Part shown: positions 25,441 through 38,980 of the stretch, piece after piece
How the letters are laid out: every line of letters begins with the position of its first letter
How positions within the stretch are numbered: position 1 is the stretch's first letter
From: Chamaea fasciata
Lineage: Eukaryota > Chordata > Aves > Passeriformes > Sylviidae
Length of the DNA stretch: 64,000 nt
Direction: 5' to 3'
Assembly: GCA_029207755.1 (NCBI GenBank)
Contig: JARCOQ010000003.1
Location: 84,277,994 to 84,341,993, forward strand
Made by a program: the position numbers and the translations under genes
The notes under the pieces: generated by a model
What the model was told of the DNA's origin: nothing
Databases searched by the model: none
The model's input: the letters and a program-made list of their open reading frames with translations, nothing else

Positions 25441-27247
25441 TGGGTTTTGGGAACACACGCTTTAAACAATGAAGTCAAGACAGGCTATTTTAGCAAGTTG
25501 CTGTGGATAGTTTTGTCCGAATAAAGAGAAATGAGGGGTTTATGGGAAATCTAGCATGTGTTGACTAGAAAAACGACTGAAGTTGAGTGGAGAAGTCTAG
25601 ATATATTTTCTAGTTACCCCATTAATCATCCCAAGACATGTAAGTCCATTATTAAAATTCATACCCTCTGTACAGGTAGGACAAATTAAGGCTGAATAGT
25701 AAGTGACATATCAAACTCTTCAAGCTTCCAAGGTCTTGATGTAGCAATGTTATTGTGTTAGACTATTTGAAGTCCAGGATATTTTTAAATGTTTGGGGGC
25801 GTGCTACGTTTTTAGCATGGGCAATACTTGGTTTGGTTCTTTGGTAAAGACAAAATAACTGCAGGGTGTACCCATATTGTAAAATATTGGACTTCTGTGA
25901 ATTTGGATGTTAATATTTCTGTATTAATGCTATTACTGTACTTTTTTATTCATTGTGAACTGCTGTTTTAAGAACCAAAGGCAAGCAAGACATGGTTTCT
26001 GTGAACTGTGAAACGGGTGGCAATATGATTAATCAACTAATCTTTAGAGGGGAAAAAAAGGCCATGTTTCCGTAAAAAAAATACACACATTAATCAAAGG
26101 ACTTCAAATGGTAGAGTTAGTGGCTTCCATATCCATATTTTCTCCTGCACATACTGACTGCTTGTAGTCCCTTTTCTGTTTCCTACTATCCAACTTGTCA
26201 ATTCTCTGACTTTACTAAGACTTTACTTACCATCCATTTGACCTTTCCCTAATCACATTTCCCGTAGGTCTTGCCTCTCGCTTAGCCACATTTTTTAATA
26301 AATATATAAAAATAATTATTATAGATAGCATATATTATGTTCTATATACTATAATAAAAACAATGAATATTCCTCAAAATTTCAAGTTTTATCTGGCTTG
26401 AAGCTTTCTTCATCCTCCCCTGTTCACTCAACACACAACTATGGATCAATGCCATTTTCTCTAAACTTGGTGCCCACCTGCCATCCATGACATTTTTCAC
26501 CTCACCAGGAATCACCTTAATCCTGCTGTGCACCAGCCCTTCCTTCTCCACATGCCAAGACCCCTTCTTCCTCCCTGTTTTATTAGCGAAAACACAAACC
26601 ACACCATGCTTGTAACTCACAGGTCTGTCTCTCTACCTCACATTTGTCTCTGTCTCCTCAGTTGAAGTGTTTGGCATAGATACTCACTCCTGTCAAGGGT
26701 GACCTGTACACCAAACTTCATAAATTGAAACAGAAATTTCCTTGTACCCCCAGCACAACTTATCATCCTCTCCATTCTGTTTTGCACTTGGGACCAACAG
26801 CCACTGTGCTACACACTGGACTCAGACCTACTTAGACCTTCACCTAAACTGTTGTATAAGGTGTGGGGGCTAATTTTACAAATTAAAACCAAGCCAAACC
26901 AAAACCAGAAAACCCCAAACAAACAAATGAACAAAAAAACCCCACTGAAGTTTAGCTGATTTCATACCTTTCCAGCTTAAACACTCATCTATCACCAGCT
27001 CATCCCTCAATTCCTTTTCCTGCCAGTGCGAGCTTGTCAGTGTGATAGTATAATCACAGTTCTGCAACCAATAAAATTTAATTTATTTTACCTCTCTCTT
27101 TGTATTCCCCCAATGAATCTGCTTTTCTGCTGCATAAAACATAAATGGCTTATCTTCACCTTCAAAGACTTTGACAGCCTGTTTCTATCCTGTCTATGAT
27201 TTCTCATTCAGTACTGAGACGCTTCTGCTCAAGTTTAACTTTCAAGC
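25441..27247. other. RIMS1 intron, no recognised element
   Basis: This is AT-rich sequence with a pyrimidine-rich stretch at about 26390-26700 on the plus strand. Nothing was identified. Confidence 0.6.
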
Positions 27248-27402
27248 AAGAATCAGAGAATGGTTTGGCTTGGAAGGGACCTTAAAGATCACCTGGTTCC
27301 AAGCCCCCTGACATAGGCAGGGACACCTCTCACTAGAACAGGGTGCTCAAAGTCCCATCCAGTCTGGTCTTTGAAGACTTCCCTTTGTTACCTCTAGCAT
27401 GG
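27248..27402 (-). mobile_element. CR1-type LINE fragment, 3' end, antisense
   Basis: The plus strand reads 'agaatcagagaatggtttggcttggaagggaccttaaagatcacctggttccaagccccctgacataggcagggacacctctcactagaacagggtgctcaaagtcccatccagtctgg'. This is the reverse complement of the CR1 3' end and differs from the avian consensus I remember at only a few positions, so it is one of the younger fragments here. Confidence 0.92.
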
Positions 27403-29449
27403 GAGTATTAGGAACACCATCGCTATCACATGATCCTCCTTAAAACTCTCCTTCACCTTGACGCCTGCAAAGATCTGGACAATAATTAGGTATGTCAAAA
27501 GTATGTTAAGACTTTTACTTTGCAAGCCAGGCAATACAGACTCTCCTGTGTATTCTTATTATTCTACTGTTTGCACAATGCTTACAGTCCAGGCTGGCCT
27601 TATGGCAAAGATCACCTTTTTTTCTACATGTGAGAAAAACCCCCACACAGAAGGGTTATAGTCCATGACAAGTGCTTCCAGGCAATATGGAAATACCAAT
27701 GTCCCAACATGATTCAGAAATACATAAGGTTAATTCTTTTTAATTTCTTTTCATTATGTTATGGTTCTAGTAATTTACTTTTTGCTTTCCAGCCCTCAGG
27801 AAATATACCTAGAGCTTTCCCCATGTCTGTGAGGAACAGTTCATTTTTAACAACTGTTAGTATTTTCCTATAGGTCCATTACACCAGTCCAGGAGAAGCA
27901 AAACCACAAAACATTATGAGAATCCTGACAAAATTCAGACTTGGCCAAGACAAAGGTTTCACTTACATAGTGAAAGACGTCACAAAGGAACTCAGACTTG
28001 GCCATCACCACTGGAAAGTTGTTCACATGTAGCAGATACTTTTGCTCTCTATACAAGTTGTCTTAATTCCAGTTCCTTCCTATAATCTATTATCAAGCAC
28101 ATACTACCTGACAGCATCCCCACAAGTCTGTACAGGTTGTTGCAAAAAAGTCCCACACCTTGTCTAAAAAGTGTCCCTGCTCATCACATCACAGAAGAGA
28201 CACACCAGCAAAGTGGTGTGAGCTGCAGTTTATTCCCAGGGCTCTTATCTGGTGCCTTTTCAACAGCAGGAACAGTAATTTTCAAGTTAACATTTTACTT
28301 AGGGCAGGTTTTCTGCAAGCATATAAATGAGCTCATTAAATAACTTGTATAAAATGCAATTTTTCATCTTCCTGGAAGATTTCCTAATGTAGATTATTGG
28401 AAAACTTTATTTTCATATACTTCTATTTGTTGGTGGTTTTTTTAAATAACTACAGCCCACAAGCAGACTTCTTCCTTACACAACTGAAGAACTGTGAGTC
28501 AAAAATGTGCAACATCTACAATAAGGAATTTACATTCCAGCTACCCACAGTTCCCCCCAAATGACCGATATCCTTTCTGAGGTAAAAATGAGAAACCAGA
28601 GAACGAAGAAAACACATAATAGTACTAAAAAAGGCACAGCTGAGGAATTCAGAAAGAAACCGTGCATGTCTTGTATTAAAATGCATTTACATGATGAGAT
28701 ATATTTAGCACTGAAGGAATCAGTGCCTTCTGCTCAAACTCAATTGACAAAAGTGACAATTTGACTGGAGCCAGTAGAAGGGTGGTGACAACATCCCATG
28801 ACGTGTCAAAGCCCCTTTTTTTGGTCTTAACCAGTATGGCCATTCTTACACACCTCGTACCTCTGTGGGCAACCTCACGAGTATCAGTTATCCCATGTAA
28901 CCACTGCAGCTCTGCTGCATTTTTCCTGTTTAATTTCTTCACCACTCGGTTCTCCTAACACAGACAGTGCAACAGAAGAGCAGCTGGTTTGCTCTGAGAA
29001 GTTGTCACCAATTCCAAGTGAGAAAGTTCTAAAAGTTTCATGAGTTCATACACACAGAGCCATCAGCAGCCTGAACTTTACCAAATGCAACACCTAAAAA
29101 GTTATAGAAATGTCACTACATCACAGTCCCACTCTTACTACAGTACTGTAACACACATTCAGGCCAAGCACTGTCTACCTAATAAACACAGGACCTATAA
29201 GCATTTTCAGCTCTTTAAAGATTGCTGAAACTACTCATGCAACAAAACTACAGAGGTAAATGGCTGTATTATTTCATTTGCCATTACTCATGCAATACTT
29301 TTGCAGAAAAAAACCAGCCATAATGACCTAGGGACAGCAATACTCATCCAACCCCACAGTCAATCAGTCCAGGAAACTCAGTGGGGTTAGACGTGACTGA
29401 AAGAAAGAAAATCTGATCTCACACAGTTGCATTAATGTTTATAGATGTA
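27403..29449. other. RIMS1 intron, no recognised element
   Basis: This is mixed-composition intron. Short open frames occur on both strands between 28560 and 28960, without any recognisable domain. Confidence 0.6.
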
Positions 29450-29470
29450 GGGGGGGGGGGGGGGGGGGGG
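29450..29470 (+). repeat. 21-base G run
   Basis: The G run is uninterrupted and is followed by aaccaaaaaaaccccaaaaaaacc. Such runs are prone to slippage and sequencing error, so the exact length is uncertain. Confidence 0.95.
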
Positions 29471-31103
29471 AACCAAAAAAACCCCAAAAAAACCACCAAC
29501 AAAGGCAGCAGCAGAATCAGAAACTGAGGAAGAGGATTTGACTGCAGCAGAAGCATGAGCTTGAGCATCTCTTGCAACAGTACTCTCAAACCCGGGAATT
29601 TTGAGAAATAACGCTCTAGGATAGTACAAGTTGCTAATATTGCTTGTATGTGACTTCATCAGGAACATGTGTCTCTTAGAAAAAAAAGCTTTTCTTACTC
29701 AAAATCAAAATAAAAAAATTTGTTACAATGATTGTTTTAAAACTGAATTTGATTTTCTACAGACATTGCTTTAAAACTGAATTTCAGTTCCCCAAAAAAA
29801 ATTTGTCAACTTAATATTCTCCATAAGAGCCACTGTAAAAAAGGCCTGAGAAATTTTCTTCTGTCTACCCACATTATCAGGCCACAACAATGAGACCATC
29901 TTCCAGCATCTCTTCAACTCACAACACTCTTACAATTTAACCCCTACTAAACAGTGAAGTAAGATCAGGATTCCTTTCTTCTCAGCTATTTTAGAGACAA
30001 AGATCTATTCACCAATAAATTTTACATACGTATGCATGTATATGTGTATATATATATATATACACACATATGGTTCTTTTGTTAGATTTTTTAATAAATA
30101 ATTTTATGCAAGGCTTACTTAAATTATGAAATCAGGGCTCACTCTGATGCAAAGAGAACACAGATAAAAATACTAAAGTCAATTAGTTAAGGATAGTTTG
30201 CTTTTGTTCTTTCAGTGAAATATTTTCATTCTCTGTGTTTTCCTTACACAGCATAACAGAAGAATTGCTTTAGTGCAGGGGTATGGCAGAAAACAAAGAA
30301 CCCAGAGACACCTAGCCATGCCAGTGCCATTTGTGACTTACAGGGCATATCCTTTTACATTACTTCATTTGCAGATACAAATAATTTTCATACACAGTTG
30401 TTTAGTTAAAAGAACAAGCTCTTAAGTATGTTTAAAAAAGCTTCTCTTATAAAAACTTAAAAAAAGACTGCTAGAAAGTCCCTTAAATTTTTTTCCTTAT
30501 CAACTGACTGATGTCTTCATTTTCCTCATTTATTTAAATAGTACTGAACACCAGTATTACTGACCACTTAAATAGTACTGAATTTCATCCATCACTCCAC
30601 TCTCTATCCCATGCTGTATAACAGACACACAGAACTTGTCTCCTGAATGAGCTGACCTATGTCAGCTTGTGGTGGCATAACAATGCTTTAATGCCACGGA
30701 GTGATCCTTTAAGTAGGAGCCTCTGAGCTCCATGGGAAATTTCTGCAGTAAAATACTATTTTGTGAAGTGGCTCTGCCAGCAAATGTCCCTTAAAATACA
30801 TTAAATATATGAGTAAAGAATGACTTGATTTCTTTTCTTTTCAAAAACATGTGTTTCATTTTATTATGGAATACAAATATCATTTATTTAAGCTAAACCT
30901 CACCACAATCAAATTTTTGTGAACAGACAAAATCTAATCTGTTTTCAGACTGAAGTGAAAGGGGATTAAATAGTCTTCTCTTCAATTTATTGAATTAATT
31001 TATGAAATCACATAATATGCTACTGCAGGCACATTTTTTTCTAAGGATGGTCATCATATCGCAACCAATCAGCCATAAAAGTCAGAATATTAAGAAAGGA
31101 GCA
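29471..31103. other. RIMS1 intron with TA/CA palindrome
   Basis: This is AT-rich intron. At 30022-30072 there is a near-palindromic TACGTA, TG, TA, CA block. Otherwise nothing was recognised. Confidence 0.6.
30022..30072. repeat. Near-palindromic TG/TA/CA tract
   Basis: The tract contains catacgtatg, a perfect 10-base palindrome. Next comes atatgtgtatata, then a TA centre and tatatacacacatat, whose reverse complement nearly equals the left arm. Confidence 0.9.
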
Positions 31104-31139
31104 GGGCAGGGGGGAGAGGATGGGGGTGGGGAGGCAGGG
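31104..31139 (+). other. G-quadruplex motif
   Basis: There are five G tracts of three or more: ggg, gggggg, ggggg, gggg and ggg. Loops are 2, 7, 1 and 5 bases, so the motif satisfies the standard G3+ N1-7 rule. The G-rich strand is the RIMS1 template strand. Confidence 0.85.
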
Positions 31140-34100
31140 TGCTACAGTAGAAAACGTCAATTTAAGGATCAGAGAATGAGGAAAAAAGATTGACGAAAAT
31201 CTTAAGGAAAAGTTTTTAAAAGCGAGGCACAGATTTGCACCTACACAAAATCACACACACAAGTATTTAGCTCTGTTGTTCTGAATACAGAATTATTAAC
31301 CAGTAGACATATTAATGAAGCAACACATGAGAAAGAAAATTAAAGAGAAGCCCATTTATCCAACTGAACCGATTTAAAAACAGTTCCTGAATGCAACCCT
31401 GTCTAAATTGCAATTAGCAAACAGAGTAAGAATAGACCCTGCTATACTTTGACAATATTTTGCTACAGTCACACGGTGGGGAAAGACGTTTAAACACCCT
31501 GTCATCTGCTACAAACAGTACAGTGCACACAAGGTTAAAAAAAAAAAAATCCTCACAGCTGGAATATATCCCTTTAGTCAGCTGGCACCTGGTAAAAAGT
31601 TTGGAAAGTTGAGAGGTATGTGTCCTGGTTCAACACCAACAGGAAATTACTTGGGAGCAATGCTTATCAAAACAGCATTCTGAAAGTCTTTCTCATACAT
31701 GCATTTGAAAAAAAAAAAAAAAAAAAGAAATCTGAGTATTTTTGGCATCCAATGTGTTAAACAGATGATAGGTATCAGATGGCAATACAGGGTGAGTAGC
31801 AAAAATATGACAAAGCACAGTGGTCTGTAAACAGAGCAAAGCTACTGAAATTCTAACTACCATATGGTGGTAACAAACAGGACACGTGCAAAACAGGAAA
31901 AGATCTCACAGTAAGGGGTGTGATAGGAGCCAGCAAGATGCAGAACTGAAAAAAAAATACAATAGGACTGCAAGCACAACAGTGATAACGTTTCAAATTA
32001 ATTATATTCAGCCAAGGCTCAGTGTGTACAGTATGTCTTCTACCTGAAAATAATTTAACAGCCTTGCTGAGAGCATCTCTAATTTATCATCCTGTTCACC
32101 TCCCTTTATAATTTCCATATTACAAGGAACAAAAAAGGCTCACACATCTATTTTAAATATACCATCAAAGTGCTTGAACACAAGATAATGATTAAGCTTG
32201 TCTCCAGCATTACTTAATTCTCTTCATTCTTCTGGATGCCAAAGCAAACACAAATGAAAAGCATATGGCATCTAAGTGAATTAGAAAATTAGAAAAGGAG
32301 AACATTAACTGGTTTATTTTATGCTTTAATCATAGCACATGGTAAAATTAAAAATGTCAAGGCTCTTTATATTTATGATTTATTTTAATTTCTTCTTTTA
32401 ATGTACTCTCTGCTGAAGTTAAATGTTCTCAAGAATACTATTTGTGAAAGAAAACCAATAGTATTTTTCTCTACATTTTTAATGCCTACTTTTTCTCCAG
32501 AATAACACTGTTCATAACTGTTTTAAGCAAATTGTCTTGAGTTTGAAATTACTCTCAGTAGAAAAATGGAGCATCCATGCTTTTTGATTGCTTACTGAGA
32601 CTGTACAAGCTAAGAAATAAACCCATGTTATCAAGAAATTTTTCTGCAAAACTGTCTCACCTGATGAAGCTGTTGAGTAGAAAGTGTAAGTCCAAAATTA
32701 GTGTAAATTATTTTTTTCTTTTATCTAAATTTCTACAGCAAGGTCTACAGAAAAACATGACATGCAATACCAGGTTTTCTTGTCCTTTCCCTCCTGTATC
32801 TATCTATCAACATTTTGATTGATTCCCAAGCCAATTATTTATGCCCAAACTCTTATGAAAAGACATTCCCATAAAAAAATTTAGTCCACACAGTTCAGTA
32901 CTGATAATATTTCAAAATATGGATTTTATTTCTATAATAATTCATATTGGAAAAATGCCATTTGGACAACATAGCAGAAGGACATCAAGAAGAATGCTTC
33001 AGTAACCACATGCGCATTCATCACATCCAGCAGACCCACTGCAGTTCTCTCCTGAGAAGTCATCATAAGGCATGATTTTAAGAGAAGAAAAGCTTCTGCC
33101 AACCTATTTAAGTTCTAGCAGAAAACCCCTAAGACTCATTTTAAACCAATAATGTCTTAAAAAACAGGAGTGAGTGTCCCTTGGGAAACACTGCACAAAG
33201 TCTACTAACCTGTTTTATGATTCTGCCTGCTACTCTGAAGTACCCATAAATTTGGCAGAGAGACATTTCTCCAAAGGTTTTCCATGGTTACTATTTTTCT
33301 GCTTTTCCATAGTGGATTTCACAACAGTCTACTAGGCAGTCTGCAGTCACAGAGATTCAGGTTCCCTGATCATTTTGGACCATCAGAGGGGTCCACAGGC
33401 CACTGAGCCATCTCATGCCATAAGCTCAGACCTTCAGAAAATCTGGTTCAGTTCCACAGAAGGCTCCAGGTACAAATCTGATACTCCAGTGTAACTGTGT
33501 CCATAGACAAAGCACTGAAAATTTTCAAGTGACCAAGTCAGAATTTGTTCCAGAGCACTTGGATCTAACCATACCATCAGTCTCCTACCTACTCTCTAGC
33601 AGGAACAGGTATTCCATTTTCCCTGGCTAAACCTTTGCAAAGCCAAATGCTGTAAAGATTTAGTTCCTGTCATAACTCAGTATTTTCTTAGCCTAAAAAT
33701 GGATTGCCAGATGGAGTTAGATGTAAAGGAAGAATGTCAGTCTTTTACATCAGGTTTTCTTATTGCTTGAGCCAGCAGCCTCTAAGCAGAGTTCGTGTTA
33801 TTTTGATGACACTGACTTGCCCTTCTGCCAAATTCACAGATATTTTACAACAACATGGAAGAGTCACAGAATGTGACCACTATTTTGCAGTCTTGTTCTG
33901 CACCATGTTTTAAAAGGCACTCCCTCCCTTTACATGGGGTATGTAATTTAAAATCCAAAGCTGTGTGTCAAGAGTGCTCAAGTGACATTTTTATCCAGCA
34001 CATTGTACCATATTCTCTAAAAGCTGAACAGAATGATGAAGAGCGAAGCTGTATGGATATCTAGAGTGAGATGCTTCAAAATGGATGATGATTTCTCATC

Positions 34101-37100
34101 AGCTCTCTCCACCCAAGTGGAATAACTAAAAATTTCTTTCTGTCAGCTACAATCCGAACAGCCACAGTGCATTTCTGAAGTAGAAGTGAAAATCTGGAGG
34201 CTTCAAGAAAATTCCTGGAGCTGGCCAACAGTACAAATACTGAGAGTTTTTCCATGTTTCAAAGAAAATCACCTACCAAGCCATCTGTGCATTGCACCAC
34301 GCTTTGGTCTATTGCCAGGACAGCAAAGAGGTGAGCTGGACCCAGAACACTGACATCATCCATGTCACTGATGTGGCTTCATACGTGCCAGCTTCACCAA
34401 AAGTAGGAAGCTAGGTAAAAAAGTTGCCAGAAAAAATTGTTATATTTAATGATGGGGCAAAAAAATCTGACTTGGCTGATGAAAGGCAGTAATTTTCCTA
34501 CCTGAAATACACAAGGAGTAGGTATCTCTGAGTAGCAGCAACACTAATCTTCTTTTTTTGTCTAAGTATATTGCCAAGATTATCAAAATAATATCCTGGT
34601 ATGTGTATATTCAAACATATTCAATAATATGTGTATATTCAAGAAACTTCCTGCTAGGATTGCATCATGTGAAATGCCATTTCTAGCACCTTAGGAAGAG
34701 GTGACTCTAGGATATGGTGCACTGAAGGACAGACAGGATCTATTTTCCTGTGATGAGGACTGAGATGTATGAGGTTTTTGTGTATACAAGATTTTCTGCC
34801 TGTCCTCACTGCCACTGCTGCTGTAATTTAGTTATGTCCCTCGTCATTAGAAGTCCAAAATATATTTGTGAGGAAGACTGGAAGAAGGTATAGTGTTGGG
34901 AACTGAAATGATAACATCCCTCGATAAGAAGTTTGAACCAAAATCCTAGGTACCCTAATTTGTGTAATTTTGTTAGATCTAGTCACCTGGGGGATTATTT
35001 GGTATTTGATATGGATTCCTCAGCCAAACCATTACACTGTCAGGAGCCTGAAAGGATTACTACTTTAGCCTGAAAGAGTGTGGAAGCATGGCTTTACACA
35101 CATTGTGTCATTACCTAGTTGAATACCAGGGAGTTATGACTGGTGGTAATGATGACTGATGGCTGAGAAATACTGGACTGGTTGCAACCATTGTATTGGA
35201 AATATTGTCATCACCTACAATTAAATACATTAAGCTTTAAGTTTAGGTAAATTGTCTTTACTAGACCGTAAAATATCAATTAGTGCTTTTAGGAAACCTG
35301 TTCCTGAGTTAGGAAGATGTACAATATGAGCTCATTAACATTTTTGCGACATGATGACATCAAAAGCTCTAGTTCTAGCTTATGTAATAAAAATGAGCCC
35401 TTCTGTCTCTTCTAGGGGGATTTAAAATAAAAATAATTTAAAAGATAAGAAAAAAAAAACTAAAACAAATAAATTTTCCAAGTCCTGGAATTCAGGAAGT
35501 GTGCAACACTGTGTTGATGGGATCTGAAGCTGTCTAATCATTAACTAAGAAGCAAGTCTTGTTTGGAGAATACTGAGAAATCAACACCTACTAGGTGAAT
35601 CACACTCACCATTAAAAATGCATGCCCTGCTTGCAAGGACAGTCACTTCAACTCCCATCCCTCAGTGCTTACCCTGCCTTTCACCACTAGATTAAAAAGC
35701 TTTTACTGGTGAATACTGTGCGTGTATGAAAGTGTTTACACTTTATAATTAAGTCACCTTTTGATCTCCTGTGTGATAAACTAAAGAGATTGAAATCTCT
35801 AAATCCTCCACTGCAAAGTAGTTTCTCCGGCATCAGAAACATTATTGTAGCTCTTAACTGAACCTTTTGTGACCTTTCAACAAGCTTTAAAAATATAATG
35901 CCCTAAGAATTGTGTCCTTCCTTTATCCTTTCTCCAAATGCTGCATTAGAAATGCCAAAGGTGAATGTCGAGCTTAATGGTCCAACAGCCTCCATGGTTA
36001 TCCAAGGCCCCTTTTGCCTCTGTCAGGAGTCTAATAAATTTACAGAATTTTCCTAATTCCCAAATTTAACAAAGGAAAACAGATCATCAGCCAGTCAGAG
36101 ACTTCTGTAACCATGTTTTCAGTCTTCTTGCGCACAAATAATTCAAAAATTATTTATTTTAAAATATTTATCAGAGGCAGTTGATGTCTCAAGTTTTGTT
36201 CTGTTAGTATCAAAGTCAGAAATGACTTCTCGTCCTCACAGGATGTAAATACATTTTCCATTTTTCCCTATGTACAAAAAAGAAAAATTTAGCACATTTT
36301 TGTATCTGAAAAAGGGCCAGCATCTTCCTTAAGTTATCTTCTGTCTAAAAACATTCCAAAATTATTTATTTGCTATCTCTTACCAACTCCCTGTATTTTG
36401 TACCTTATCATTTGAAACAGTTTGTGTTTACAAGGAACAAAAACGAATAAAGGCAGCTGGTGTTGCATCATTCCTAAGGTAGATATCAGCTACTCAATTA
36501 AAATACCACATTCCCTAGAAGATGTTCCATATTAAACTTCACATGATATTGTTGAATGCAAGCAAATGAAAGTTTCAAAGTCTTACATCAGTATTTTCAT
36601 CTTTTAAAAAAACCCAAAAATATTGCCCTATTTTCTTTCTTTGTAGTGTCTACAAAGAATTGCATGAAATCTTTTCTTCTCACAAAATCTTCCCTATTCT
36701 CAGTAAGCACATATGAAATTTTTTAAACTACAAAAATTAACTTTCATTTTTATGATGCACAGGATTTACAGATGAAGGCTCCTACGTAAGTATTTAATGA
36801 AAAAAAAAATGCAAAATGAAAAGTATCAGTAATTTCCTATGGAAAAAAAACCCCACCATAATTTTTTTGGCCAGTCAGGTGTATGCTTTTCCGGTGATCA
36901 TTTGTACTACCGAAAAATTTTCAAAGTCAGAAAAAATAGCTTCTTTTAATGAAAAAAATCAACTGTCCCTCCTTAAAAAAAAATAGTCTCACTCTTCTAA
37001 TGTAACTATTCTACTCCCCTTGTCAAAAACTCTAGATAATGTGAATCACAGTAGAATTTAAACAACTAAGACTTATCTTACTTTCACCAAAAAAATACAT

Positions 37101-37349
37101 CTATTAATTGCAGCAAAATACTTCACTTATTGTTCGACCCTTATTGTCTTCTACTAATGTTCCTTAGCTAAATCCCAAAGTCTTCAGCTTGGAAATTCCT
37201 TAGAAACAATTCTGAAATCCTTCCTTCACCCTATTTCCTATTTTTAGCTTTCAGATGTTGGCAGGTAGAAAAGTCGATTGCTTGTGAATCCTGAATTTCA
37301 GCAGAGTTCCTTTGATTTCCTTCTTCGAGGTTGCAATAGACAATTAGTA
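31140..37349. other. RIMS1 intron, no recognised element
   Basis: This is about 6 kb of AT-rich intron. It has a 19-A run at 31708-31726 and a repeated 15-mer tatgtgtatattcaa at 34600-34614 and 34628-34642. No exon or repeat family was recognised. Confidence 0.6.
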
Positions 37350-37675
37350 TGTCCCCGCTGTCAGAAAAGTTCTTAATTAAGTTCATGAAAAGGCTTTTGA
37401 ATTCTTGACTGAAGTGGAACACTCTTGTTTATTGCTGGTGGTGCCATCACTGCCAGGCTATGAATAGCTCTTCCGCTTCCCCTGGCGCGCGCTCCAGCAG
37501 TGGAGAGGCTGCGGCCCCTCAGCAGTTCTGCTGTCGCCATCAGCACCGCCAGCAAACCTTCCATATGGCTGGCAGAGACCACCGTGACACTGCTGGAGGC
37601 GTGCTGCAACAGGCTTGGTCCTTCATCTTAACTCACACACACTCAGCTCCTAAAAAATCCAACACGTGACCACAA
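37350..37675 (-). mobile_element. Possible LTR-like GC-rich element
   Basis: A GC- and CpG-rich core (about 37440-37625) stands out sharply from its AT-rich flanks. Read on the minus strand it runs from gtggtcacgtgttgg through a CpG-rich segment (gagcgcgcgcc) to an AATAAA signal (37428-37433 in plus coordinates), then about 70 AT-rich bases ending gcggggaca. That order resembles an avian LTR. I see no matching target-site duplication and no internal genes. It could instead be a CpG-rich regulatory element. Confidence 0.4.
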
Positions 37676-38856
37676 AGAAAAAAAACCCTGAGTATCTGCC
37701 GTTCAATTATTCTTGCCACCTTCTATGAACAGAAACTACTGCTGCAAAAAACATATAAAAGCCTAATTCAGAAAAAGGATATTTCTACGAACTGAAATTC
37801 CAACATTTTTATATAATTTTAGACGTCCAAACAATAATGTGGCATTTTGCGATTTTCTTTAAGTGAATCTCAGTTTTAACCTTTAAATATTTATTGTGAT
37901 TTTTACTTAGATAACTGTTTAGCTCTGGCAAGGGTATGATTTTCATTTTATTTGTAAGGAGAGCAAATATGGATTCACACAAAAAGAGAGACCTAGAGTG
38001 ACAAGAGTTGAGAGACAAAAAATGAAATTTCCATATTGAATCTTTGCAGATGCTGAAAATAAAAAGGGAGTAGATGACAATACAAATACTGCTCTAGGAA
38101 AAAAGCAAAGAAGTTAAAGTACAGTGTCAGAAAACTTTTGTCACTTATTCATTTTTAGCACTTTCAGAATCTTGTAAATATACTGTTCTCCTATTCCAAT
38201 TTTCTTCTTCTCTATTTGGAGAATACTAGCTGCACTAGCAGGCTTCCACTATGACAAGCCAATATCACTCTATTTGTTTTACTTCCTTCCTTATTTATTA
38301 GCTTAAATGATGAAGTCAAGAGGATTAATAAGTAAGAAATTTTCTGTTTCTAGACCTGACAGTCCATAATGTACTAGACTCTTCAGAGACACAGCCATTT
38401 AAAATAGTTTTTTTAGAGACTGGCGACTGCATAAACAAACTAAACAGTAGCTGCTTCACTCTGCACCTTAAAAGCACAAGCCCCTTCAAAGCACCAGATG
38501 TTCCCCAAAAGATGTCCGTAACAGCATCTCAAATGGATGCGCTACATTCCTACAGTGAGGCAGCTGAATCCTGCCTCTAGTGGAGTCTACAGTGTAATTG
38601 TCTCACACTTAAGCAGAAATCTGCTTTTGATTGCCCAGGCCCTACCTGAGCTGCTTTAGTTTTAGTTCTGAAAACAACTGTCAGAATAACAAGACAAAGC
38701 AGAAACCTGTTACACTCTTCCAGAAAGTCACATTTTCTGGGAGAAGAAAAACCAAACACCTCTCCTATTCACATACAGACACAACTCCTCCTTTCTCCCC
38801 TCCTCAGAAAAACAAAAACACACAAACCAAACAAAAACAAAAAAAAAGGAAAAAGA
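37676..38856. other. RIMS1 intron, no recognised element
   Basis: This is AT-rich intron that becomes A- and CA-rich just before the pentanucleotide array. Nothing was identified. Confidence 0.6.
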
Positions 38857-38980
38857 AAGAGAAGAGAAGAGAAGAGAAGAGAAGAGAAGAGAAGAGAAGA
38901 GAAGAGAAGAGAAGAGAAGAGAAGAGAAGAGAAGAGAAGAGAAGAGAAGAGAAGAGAAGAGAAGAGAAGAGAAGAGAAGA
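38857..38980. repeat. GAAGA pentanucleotide array, ~24 units
   Basis: An essentially perfect GAAGA array follows a purine-rich lead-in. In the RIMS1 transcript, which comes from the minus strand, it reads as UCUUC repeats. The frames through it on both strands are repeat translations, not genes. Confidence 0.97.

Noticed and set aside
38857..38980. CRISPR-like regular repeats
   Set aside because: There are no spacers. This is a simple tandem repeat in a vertebrate intron, and the same holds for 59224-59472.
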